From Dichetophora obliterata (lineage: Eukaryota; Arthropoda; Insecta; Diptera; Sciomyzidae): a stretch of 64,000 nt of DNA. Below the pieces are notes generated by a model. The model made no database searches and was not told the DNA's origin. It saw only the letters and a list, made by a program, of their open reading frames with translations. Positions within the stretch are counted from its first letter, which is position 1. Every line of letters starts with the position of its first letter. The DNA is taken from NCBI GenBank assembly GCA_963920525.1, contig OY986438.1:72796346-72860345 (forward strand), in the 5' to 3' direction. Positions 1 to 9,117 of the stretch are shown in pieces. The translations under genes and the position numbers were made by a program.

Positions 1-800
1 TATTTTAAAGATCTTGACTTGGTCTTTATTGTGGTGTCCTTTTTTACAAACACTTTCGTAGAAAATTTTAAATTTGTTGACCACTAAAAATTTTATTCAC
101 ATATTTCATAGTCAGCACCACTATTTTTTTGGCACTTTGAAAATATTATCGTATTGAGGCATTCATTCTTAATGCATTCTCAAAATTTGATGTTGGAGAA
201 TCAATGTTTACTATTTTAAACGAAATTTTTAAAAACTGACTACTCAATTTTTAAGTACAAAATACTTTAATTTTTAATTAAAAATGGAATTTTTAGTATT
301 TTTTGATAAGCTTGGTACATATCGTCTCTGGATCAACAAAAACAGTTACATGTATTTCAGTAACTTTTCAGGAGAGTAAAAAAACCAATTTTTGACAGAG
401 CATTTCTACTACTGCGAGCAATAACTGTTTTTGATCACTTCTAAATCATAAGAGATATAAAAAACTGCAAGTGCAGAAATGTGGGTAATAGATAGTGTAA
501 ACAAAATATGCTATAAACAAATTTACAAAAATCACATAACTGTTTTTTCTGGTCAGTCTCATTGAAAAATTTTATCAACTCGTTAAAATATACCATTCCT
601 CTGCAAAACTCCATTTTTTAAATTTGCTAAAAAAAATGTTGTTTGTAATTCCATGATATATACTATATTAATCCAAAATTATGTGAAATTGTTTAACATT
701 TTATTTATAATTTTTTTTTTGTTCTTGTAAACTTGAACAAAAGTTGAAAAAGTTGATGTGGATGTAGTGCGCATAAGTTACGATACAATCGTAATGCTTA

Positions 801-1265
801 ATGGTATTGCTTAAAGCACGACCGTATGGCTTAATTAATTTCCTGCTGAAAAAATTGCTAGAAGTAAACAAAATATTTTACTTCTCAGATGGAGCAGTCA
901 CTCAATATAACAAAAAAAATTTTATAAATCTATGCAAGCACAAAGTCGATTTCAATATCCCCGGAGAATGGCACTTTTTCGCAACATCGCACGGCAAAGG
1001 GCCATGTGATGGTTTGGCAGATACAGTAAAAAGACTTGCGGCAAAGCCTAGTCTGCAAACATTAATAATCCGACAAATACTCCTGTAGTATTTTATAATT
1101 GGGTTTCAAACAACATGACAAGTATTGAATCGGAATATTTTTCATCAAAGCAGTACAACTCTGAAAAACAATCTCTCAAAAAGCGATTCGAAATACGCAA
1201 AAATGATACGCGGGACGTTGATACGCGGGACGCTAACCCACCATTCCTTTATACCACGGGGCAAA
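801..1265 (+). pseudogene. Decayed fragment of an invertebrate repeat-protein family (HFFATSHGKGPCDG motif)
   Basis: An open frame from 801 reads a recognisable block: FYFSDGAVTQYN, then NFINLC, EWHFFATSHGKGPCDG and TVKRLAAK. I recall this block, with variants such as SDGAASQYKNRKNFINLC, from many uncharacterised arthropod and cnidarian proteins that are multicopy and probably transposon-derived. The function is unknown to me. The homology shifts frame at about 1060 (continuing as NNPTNTPVVFYNWVSNN) and again near 1200-1230, where a short direct repeat of ATACGCGGGACG occurs. No start region or upstream exon is visible. It occupies the single-copy centre of the inverted repeat, so it looks captured. 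It is not functional as it stands. Confidence 0.55.
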
Positions 1266-1421
1266 TGGAAAATTGATATGCGCATTACATCATCTTTTTC
1301 AACTATTGTTTAAGTTTACAAGAACAAAAAAAAATTATAAATAAAATGTTAAAACAATTTTACATAATTTAGTATTAACATAGGGATACGTCACATAATT
1401 AAAACCAAGAAATATTTTATG

Positions 1422-1688
1422 AAATTGAAGGGCTTATTGCAAGAACATGATAAGCCACATAAAAATTATTTTTAAATAATCGACTCTAAAGTTTTGAAAA
1501 AATGTGGTTTTGTATGAAGAAATGGAATTGAACACGGAAAATTTTACAAATAGGTAAGAATATTAATAAGAAATAGCCAAAATCTCTTCAGTGGTTGTTG
1601 GCATTACATTGAGTAATGTATTCAGCCTAAAAAATTGATTTTTTAGATCATGTGACTTATCACGTTATTGCAATAAGCCCTTCAATTT
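1422..1688. repeat. MITE-like element with 38-bp terminal inverted repeats
   Basis: The first 38 bases (1422-1459, starting AAATTGAAGGGCTTATTGCA) are the near-perfect reverse complement of the last 38 (1651-1688). The internal 190 bp has no coding potential. It is absent from the equivalent place in the left arm of the surrounding foldback, which shows it inserted after that duplication formed. No clear target duplication is visible. Confidence 0.75.
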
Positions 1689-1756
1689 AAAAAATAGAGT
1701 GTCTGCAGAGGAATAGTGTATTTTAACGAGTTGATAAAAGTTTTTAATGTGAGTTT

Positions 1757-1998
1757 ACATATCGTCGCTGCGCCAACAAAAACAGTTATGTGATTTTTGT
1801 TATTTTTTTTATAGCATATTTTGTTTACACTATCTATTACTACCCACATTTCTGCATTTGCTATTACCCACAGAAGTGATCAAAAACAGTTATTGCTCGC
1901 AGTACTAGAAATGCTCTGAAAAAATTTGTTTTTTTGCTCTCCTGAAAAGTTACTGAAATGCATATAACTGTTTTTGTTGGCGCAGCGACGATATGTAC
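1757..1998. repeat. Nested palindromic repeat inside the foldback arm
   Basis: A block of about 36 bases at 1757-1792 (core ATCGTCGCTGCGCCAACAAA) is repeated as its exact reverse complement at about 1961-1997. The counterpart in the left arm (312-350 and about 535-565) is degraded. It is a small MITE-like unit that was part of the arm before or during the large duplication. Confidence 0.7.
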
Positions 1999-2299
1999 CT
2001 AGCTTAGCAAAAAATACTGAAAATTCCATGTTTTATTAAAAATGAAAGTAGTATTTTGTACTTAAAAATTGTGTAGTTAGTTTTTGAAAATTTCGTTTAA
2101 AATAGTAAACATTGATTCTCCAACATCAAATTTTGAGAATGCATTAAGAATGAATGCCTCAATACGATATTTTCAAAGTGCCAAAAAAAAAAATAGTGGT
2201 GCTGACTATAAAAAATGTGAATAAAATTTTGTACGAAAGTGTTTGTAAAAAAGGACACCACAATAAAGATCAATTCAAGATCTTTAAAATACGTCCCAA

Positions 2300-3740
2300 A
2301 CATTTTTTGTAGGACTTACGGTTTAATAGATATAGTTGTTTGACTACATGTTTGAATGACAATTTCTGATTTTCTTTTGAATTTTTCACTGTGTATAACT
2401 GCAAAAAAAAATAAAAAAATTATAAAAAAGTATGCAAATATTTTTTGTTTTTAAAGTTCTATCAACGTGAAAAATTTGAAAAAATCGGAATCGTCAAAAT
2501 TAGTTTTTGGGCAAAAGCGTCCGATTTGACATGGAATGACCGATATATTTTTTATCTTTATTTCAAAAATGTCCAAAGTATTGACTTTTTACTGAAAAAT
2601 TTGCTCAAAAGTTGCTTTTATTATATAATTAAAAGCAAGTAAAAATTGCATTCCTGACTACCTTTTATATGATATTCGAGTAGCATTCTACTGCAAAAAT
2701 TCTTCCAGTTTTGCGCAAAAATTGTGAAACTGTTTTCTAAACGGTTTTTTTTTGCCCAATGATTTTTTTTGCCAAATTTAATTTTGAAAAATGTTGTTTT
2801 TATATTTTCAATAGTTAAGTCTAAAAACTAATTTAGTTTTTAAAAAAAAAAAAATTTAAATCTATTTTTTTATACCATTATGTTAGGTTAATAAAACTAA
2901 TTTTTGTTTGTTTTGTTAATTCAAATTCGTTTTTAATATCGAATCATATCAATCGAAGGAATATTCAATTCCTTCGCTATCCACCCTGCAGCAGAAATAA
3001 CATTGAAGTTGATTTTTTACACATTTTTTCCGCCAGCTTGTGCACAATAACTTTAATTAAAATCTACTTTTATACTACTGCAATTATTTTGTGTCTGGCA
3101 CATTTATAGCATACAAAAAATGCAACACTGCAACTAATATTTTTGCAGAGCATAAAAGCATGGATTTTCCTTGTTCCTCATGTATTGCCTTGTTTGACAT
3201 TCTTGTGTCGCAAAGGTTCGTAATCGCTAGCGCTCATACTCTAGGCATTCGTATGAATAGCGATTGGTGACATGCAGTTGCGCATTAATTTAAATGCAGA
3301 AAGCACATTCGTAGCTCGTTTATTGACGAGACAATCGAAACGTCATTTGAATTCACTTAAGGTGTTCTTTGACATGTATTTCAAACATAAACTTTAACTT
3401 ACTTCTCCTTCTTTTGCACTTTTTATGTACTCGGATAGTAAAACAACATTACCGAGTTTTATTGTAATAGGAGCGATGAAGGTTTTTAAGTGAGTCCACT
3501 TGACGTGTTTTGCCCCATACGTTGAATGAAGTCTATTTTCATAATGTTTATACATTACTTAAAAAGTTCGTAGTTGATATTATTCATCAAATATAACACA
3601 AAACTTTCATTTCGTAAATAAATTAGTCTTTTTTAATAAAATGCATGGCATTACTATTTTTTTGGGCGCATGACCGAACTCACACTGAGGTTCCTAAAGT
3701 TTTTGAACAGGCGCTGATCTTAGGGTTAAAGCGAATTTAA
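2300..3740. other. AT-rich non-coding stretch with one dispersed-repeat copy
   Basis: No gene is supported. 2570-2850 is a diverged copy of the AT-rich dispersed repeat also seen at 6890-7135, 7395-7745 (inverted) and 43000-43365. A short perfect hairpin, CGAAGGAAT with its complement ATTCCTTCG, lies at about 2955-2977. The rest shows nothing I can identify. Confidence 0.5.
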
Positions 3741-3748
3741 AAAAAAAA

Positions 3749-4012
3749 CGTATTCAGCCTTATCGGGAATAATTTTTCACAAGGATTCAGAAAGGGGAGA
3801 TTTCACTTTTAAGATAAAGCTTAAGAACATTTTGAAAATTTTTAATGCAAATTGGTTTATTAACCGTAGATGAACAAATTGGTTTGTTAACCGTAGATGA
3901 ACAAATTTGCATCAAAAATTTTCAAAATATTCTTAAGCTTTATCTTAAAAGTGAAAACTCCCTTTTCCGAATCCGCGTGAAAAATTATTCCGAAAGAGCT
4001 GATTAACATTGA
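3749..4012. repeat. Hairpin (foldback) element with 108-116-bp arms and a duplicated 27-bp centre
   Basis: Left arm 3751-3866 is the reverse complement of right arm 3905-4012. The centre is two tandem 27-bp units (3851-3877 and 3878-3904, core TTAACCGTAGATGAACAA) differing at one base. A related half element lies at 17040-17190. It has no coding capacity and is probably a non-autonomous foldback or MITE. Confidence 0.8.
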
Positions 4013-4122
4013 AAAACGTATATACTATTAGGGTTGTTAATATTGAGTTGCATATTTTTTCAGAACGTAAGCAATAAAATAGTAAGCTACATGTAAGAAA
4101 TATGATATATAAATTAACTTAC

Positions 4123-4416
4123 CAATTACTTCTACGAATCCAGTATAATTGCTGTTAATATCTATTTCTCCATCAAAAACCTCTTCAACATGTACGGAGT
4201 CTACACCTGACTCCTTAGTTAGATTAACACTTAAAAGACTTTGCTCATAAATGTTTTCTAATTCTTGAAGATTATTTTGACCAACAACTTTAGGATTTCT
4301 ACGCATCCTACTTTTGCCATCTAAAATTTTTGATGCAGCTTCCGTTAGATTTCCTGCTTTTCTTATTTGTTCTTGTTGAGATAATTCAGGCGCATTACTT
4401 GTAGAATTCAGTTTTC
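4123..4416 (-). CDS. Candidate internal exon of an unrecognised gene
   Basis: On the minus strand an acceptor (TTTTTATACTAAG) at 4417-4418 is followed by 294 open bases and a consensus donor (ATTG/GTAAGT) at 4122-4121. The frame enters with two bases of a split codon and reads about 97 residues without a stop, beginning KLNSTSNAPELSQQEQ and including SKILDGKSRMRRNP, an acidic stretch near VEEVFDGEID, and GFVEVIG at the end. It is hydrophilic, with no membrane segment or domain I recognise. Reading on past the donor adds only a hydrophobic AT-rich tail, typical of intron. Partner exons were not found. It could be a host-gene exon in a transposon-filled intron or an exon of a DNA transposon gene. 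Confidence 0.4.
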
Positions 4417-4439
4417 CTTAGTATAAAAATATAGAAATA

Positions 4440-5540
4440 ATATATTAACTATTTTTTTAATATGTAAGAAATTACAAATTACAATTGTCAATAAACTAGA
4501 AAAAACTTTGCAAATGTTTTGTTTGTGTTATTGTTTTACAAGGTTAAAACATTTTTTGTACCACGACTGAATGAATATGTTTTTAAAAACCAAAAATTTG
4601 TTGTAAAAAATTCTTTCTTTTATTTTTTTAAGTTCATCGACAACATTACATTATAAAGTTCCCTTTTACACACGGCTGTTCACGGGCAATAAATTACCGG
4701 CAAATTTTTTACGTTTCCTTTTGAACTTGCCAAGGGCTTCTTCATTGGGCAATTAGCGAGCAATTAATTGCTGGGAATATTTTTACGATTCCAGCTATTT
4801 GCACACATTCAGCGTAATGGCTGTCAAAAAGAACCGTACGTAGCATAAATAGAATTAAGCACGCTGTCAACACGAAAAGAACAAGAACAAGAACGTGCGC
4901 AGAACGGCGCACAGTGGCTCAGAATAGTTTTCGCTGGCCAAAACTCATTAACTTTAGAATCGATTGCGATTTTTTTTATGGACAGATAATTCTTTGTTTC
5001 AATTTAACTTTCAATTTCATCAAAATCAATCGCATATTTATTGAGAAATTCAAGCTCAAAGTTGAACTTTTGATTATTTTTTTTAACTTTTAGTATGAAA
5101 ATGTAGGTTTTCGTGTTTTTTAAACTTCTGTATTTATTGAAAAAGTCGTATGTGGAAAATTAAACCATTTTAATAATCATTAAATTTTTTGTTACTAATA
5201 TTACGTTTCTCTTACAGTAAAAGCAAATTACAAGGCACTATTAATTTGGTCGGAATATAAATATTCAAAATTTTGTTGGCTTGCAAATATTTTGTTTGCC
5301 GTTCGGTATTACTTCTTTCCTGTACTCGTTCTTTAGCTTCAACCTAACAAGGAAAGGTCTCTACGTGTCACTCTCCGATGTTAACGAGCTTTGGATATGT
5401 GATAGAAGACAAAATTTTAAGGTTGACGTATTTTTTTTTTTATATTTGCTCAGTTCAAGGTTAAAGATTTCAAAATGAAGTTCGAAAATTTGCAAAAATT
5501 ACGTTTTTTCGCAATAACTTTAATTTTACATATTGAAGCA
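4440..5540. other. Non-coding; possible DNA-transposon terminus near 4905
   Basis: There is no supported gene. 4650-4800 contains two related blocks rich in GGGCAAT and AATTA. At 4905-4916 the sequence CGGCG is followed by CACAGTGG, which resembles a Transib end (CAC terminus after a GC-rich 5-bp target) and the RSS heptamer. No matching right end was found. The remainder is AT-rich with nothing identified. Confidence 0.3.
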
Positions 5541-5544
5541 TATA

Positions 5545-5915
5545 CAAGGTACTGAAATTTCACGTCATTTGGTATAAATTATAAAACATTTTTTGTTTTT
5601 TTTTTCGTTTTTGATTTTAACAAATCTTAACTCATATTGTATTGATTACGTTACCGTTTCTTTACCATACTTGTGTATATGAATCCTTATATAATTTAGT
5701 TAGTTACCTTTTTTTTAATTAAAAACTAATTTTAAAAAATGCACAATTGTGTGAATATTTGTTATTAAAATGTAATTATTACTTTAAATAAAGTAAACAA
5801 TGTGGGTATCAAAAGATTTGTTTTTTTAGAATAAACTTTTTGTATTCCAATTTTACAGTAAATGTTAATATTTTATAAGGCTGCTATATAAAAGTGGTTT
5901 TATATGTACATTTTA
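5545..5915 (+). repeat. Left arm of a long inverted repeat (partner 12158-12560)
   Basis: This stretch is the reverse complement of 12158-12560 at roughly 80 percent by eye. Shared landmarks include TTTCACGTC, ATTATAAAACATTTTTTGTT, CCTTATATAATTTAGTTAGT and GTGGGTATCAAA (as complements). Weaker similarity may continue outward to about 5380. The arms enclose the CR1-like LINE at 7793-11998 plus other AT-rich repeats. They may be the ends of a large non-autonomous element into which the LINE later jumped. Confidence 0.65.
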
Positions 5916-7790
5916 TTTCCACAAAACACCTTTAATTTTTGTAAAATCTTCATATTAACTATTGTAAATATATCTTATGATAAACATTATAAATACATTT
6001 TCTGAACTTTTTTCAAAACGTATAAATTTAATTTTTTTTTTGCAAAAAATCTAAAAAACACACTAAAATCAAAATGATAAGTTTGTAAGTGAATAGCTGT
6101 TTCAATATCTAATGGATTTGCTCCATTAAATTTTAAAGAATACTTTATTTAATTTAGATTGAGAATATGCCATCTAATTTTTCACTAACTCTACGTATAT
6201 ATATTTTTCTTTCTTAAATAAGCTTATAAATTATTAAGTTTTCCCAAAAACCTGTTCTGATTCAAATGTTTTTTTGTAATACAAAACTTACGATTATAGG
6301 CGTTCTTAAATGTGCCATTAGAAATTTTGTGCCAAAGTACATACATTTTGCACAAAAAATTAAAAATACTACAATATTCATTTCAAATAAGAGGTGTTCT
6401 TTAAAACAACGACATTTCAAGCTAATTTTCGATTTTTTATAGGCATGTAATGAAAAAGCAAATGTCTTTTTTTTACATCAAAATAATGCACATATCTTAA
6501 AAAGTATGAAAGTTCTTCATACAACAAATGTCTAATACAAAATCGTTTCATATGAAAACAAAATGACCTTTCAAGGTAATTTAATTTTTTTTTTTTTGTG
6601 AAAATAATTAACGAAAATTCTGTTCTTTTAACACCAACATAAACATTCGCATATTCATAAAACTGTGAAAATTCTTAGTACAATGCATTTTTTGACATAA
6701 TTTCATTGCATTAGAATGAAAAAAAAAACAATCCAAAATTGAAAGTTTTGATTTCTGATGTAAAGATCTCCGTTGTTTTTGAATATATTTTACTGATTAT
6801 TTTGCTCTAAAATCTTAATAAAATGACTTGGCAAAAACTATTTCAATAGTACTGTTGGCATAGCATTTATATTTTTAATTTTTTTTTTTCAAAAAAGTCC
6901 AAAATATTCAGTTGTTACTCAAAAAATAAACCAAAAGTTGTTTTTGTTGTAAAAATTATATGAACTCAAAATCGCATTTTTGGCCACCTATTTTTTGTCA
7001 CTTCATTCATTAACAAAAATTCTCTTTTTTACATAAAAAATAATTAGCTGTTTTTGTCATAAAAAACATGGATACCCTTTTTAATTATTTTGGCAAAATT
7101 AGGTTTTTAAAAAATTTTTGTTTTTATATTTTTTAGAATATAAGCATGCTTTCAGAATAATTTTAAAAAAATTATCCAAATATCTCTTACCAATTGTGAT
7201 AACAACATTTCGTACACGGGCATCAAAATCAGATCAAATCCATTTTACCCACTTCTACCGTATAATTGGTTTCATATGCGCCTTTTACAGAAGGAATAAT
7301 TTGTAAAAAGGGCAGCTGCACGGAAAAAATAATGCCAAAATTGATCAAAAATTACAATATGATAAAAAAAAAAATTGTACTGAATTTTATTGTAAGCAAC
7401 TCTTCGAGTAGGAAGGAAATGGCTTAAAACATATATTTATATATATAACTTTGGAATAGTTTGAAATATTTGAAAATTTTTTCGCAGAAATTATTTTTTA
7501 ATTATTAGAATTTTGTAAAAAATATAAAAACAACATATTGAAAAAATAAATTTTCATCAAAAAAATGATAGGGGCTAGCACATGATTTTTAATGATAGAA
7601 ACTTTTTATTGAATTATGTGTAAAAATTAAGCAATTTTTGCATATAAATTATATGTCATATAAAAGAGTGGAGAAAATGAACATTTTCGAAAAATAAAAT
7701 TTACAACAAAAAACTTTTGGCCTATTTTTGAGCAAAAAGAATAATTTTTAGACGTTTGTTGAAAAATATAAAAGAAATTGAATTAGTGAG
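5916..7790. other. AT-rich spacer with two facing copies of a dispersed repeat
   Basis: No gene is supported. Copies of one AT-rich repeat family lie at about 6890-7135 (plus) and 7395-7745 (minus), facing each other around about 260 bp. Landmarks are CTCAAAAATA..CCAAAAGTT, TTTTTGTTGTAAA and, at the far end, CTATTCCAAAGTTATATA. Elsewhere there is only low-complexity A/T. Confidence 0.45.
7395..7745 (-). repeat. Dispersed AT-rich repeat copy
   Basis: It matches 43000-43365 in reverse complement through several blocks: ATAACTTTGGAATAGTTTGAAATATT, the GATGAAAA/TTTTCATC block, CATGATTTTTAATGATAGA and GGCCTATTTTTGAGCAAAA. Partial copies are at 2570-2850 and 6890-7135. It has no coding capacity. 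Confidence 0.65.
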
Positions 7791-7853
7791 GTAACGTTAA
7801 ATTTTTTCTCTTTTTTCTTAAGTCATTTAATTGAACTTTCAGACAAAACCAAT

Positions 7854-8957
7854 TTGATTAAAATTCAGTTTCAGTTTGACTTTGCAAATGATAAGTCGTG
7901 TGAAATGCTGCCGGTAATAAACAGTGATTCATGTTTGCTGAAAATTGATACTGGTGAATCAATTTCGTGTGTGCTATGTTCTATGAACTATCATGCAAAA
8001 TGCATCGAAATAGACGATGAATTAATAATTAAAAATTTATTGACGTTGAAAAATCTTGCATATAGGTGTGCTAAGTGCATTTTAAAGTGTGACTCTGTAA
8101 TGAATTTACTATTCAACTCAACTGTCCAAGTGGAAGTGTTGAAAGCTAAATTTGATGCCATCTCTTTTGGTGCAAAAGTCAGTGTGAGTGCTAGTTTACC
8201 AATTGCTGCTTCACCGATCCGTAAGAAATCTAAAGCATTTTCTAATCCTGCCTCTATTGCTCCGAATGTTAACGGCAGACATACTCGTACCCGTGCCCGT
8301 GCGTTGGCTTCACCAGGTGTGGTTCAGTCTGTTTCTGCTAATATTGATTCTGTGAGCTCAAATGATCATTTCTCTCGGCCTCCGCTTGCTGTTTCTTGTG
8401 CTGCGCTACCTGCTGATGTGTGTGTGTTGACTGGTGTTGATTTTGCTGCTGCTCCTATTATTGGCTCTGCTATCTGCTCTTTGCCTAATGCTGCTTGCGG
8501 TCCAGAGACCCCTGCACATGTTGTGGGTGCTAATGTTGCCTCTCACACGTTGCCTCTTGTAGATGAATGCACTGATCTTCAGCCTGATGTTCCGATTGCT
8601 GCTGCATGTTCGTCTGGTGCTGCATCTTCTAACTCTTCTATTGTACCTACTGTTGAGCAACTCTCTTATGCTGATGTTCTGAACCGTCCCTCGGTAACTG
8701 CTGCTGTTATTAATTCATTAGAAGCTGATCGTGTAATTAAGAGGCATAAACCAAAATTGAGTCGTAACGGCTTTGTTGGTCGCAATGTTAGTAATGATCT
8801 AGATATAGTTGTTGAAAAGAAATTTGTTCATGTATCATCGTTTAAGTCTTCTGTCTGCGAAGAGAATATTATGGATTACGTTGTTAAGAACTCAGTAATT
8901 CATCGATCTCATCTTACCTGCTATAAACTTGTTAAGATGCAGTATTGGAGAATTTAG
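7854..8957 (+). CDS. LINE ORF1 protein with PHD-like zinc finger
   Basis: The reading frame is about 367 codons and open from TTG at 7854; the first ATG in frame is 7905. Residues 35-85 carry the second half of a PHD-type finger: CVLC, then NYHAKC (H-x2-C) and YRCAKC. The upstream Cys pair is not clear, so the finger may be incomplete. A long Ala/Ser/Pro/Val-rich low-complexity region with clustered Cys follows (about 105-295), then a C-terminal block (FVHVSSFKSSVCEENIMDYVV) of the kind found at the RRM-like end of these ORF1 proteins. The likely role is RNA binding and chaperoning in the element's RNP. The frame ends 160 bp before ORF2 homology, so the C-terminus may be cut by a frameshift. 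Confidence 0.7.
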   Translation: MIKIQFQFDFANDKSCEMLPVINSDSCLLKIDTGESISCVLCSMNYHAKCIEIDDELIIKNLLTLKNLAYRCAKCILKCDSVMNLLFNSTVQVEVLKAKFDAISFGAKVSVSASLPIAASPIRKKSKAFSNPASIAPNVNGRHTRTRARALASPGVVQSVSANIDSVSSNDHFSRPPLAVSCAALPADVCVLTGVDFAAAPIIGSAICSLPNAACGPETPAHVVGANVASHTLPLVDECTDLQPDVPIAAACSSGAASSNSSIVPTVEQLSYADVLNRPSVTAAVINSLEADRVIKRHKPKLSRNGFVGRNVSNDLDIVVEKKFVHVSSFKSSVCEENIMDYVVKNSVIHRSHLTCYKLVKMQYWRI

Positions 8958-9117
8958 ATAGAATCTCTTTCAAATTGGGAGTCTCTGGAAATTTGTTTGA
9001 TGAGATTATAAAACCAACGCTTTAGCCTGATCATGTTAGGGTGCGCCCTTTTAAATATTTTCTAAGAGTGGGAATGGACAAAATCCCAAACTAGCAGAAA
9101 TCCCTATTATTGGCAGT

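Larger units (their letters stand above)
1..2291. mobile_element. Giant inverted-repeat (foldback) element with captured gene fragment
   Basis: Positions 1-742 are the reverse complement of 1299-2291, with modest divergence. Position 1 pairs with about 2291, so the left outer end probably lies outside the window. The right arm is about 250 bp longer because a 267-bp inverted-repeat element (1422-1688) is inserted in it. The single-copy centre (743-1298) carries a decayed coding fragment. The arms contain a nested palindrome (1757-1998 and its weaker partner near 312-560). No terminal motif or target duplication can be judged. This is best described as a foldback or long-TIR DNA element; a chance duplication by rearrangement is the alternative. 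Confidence 0.75.

Noticed and set aside
1125..1313. 62-codon frame as an independent gene
   Set aside because: It overlaps the second frame of the decayed HFFATSHGKGPCDG-family fragment and is explained by frameshifts in that pseudogene.
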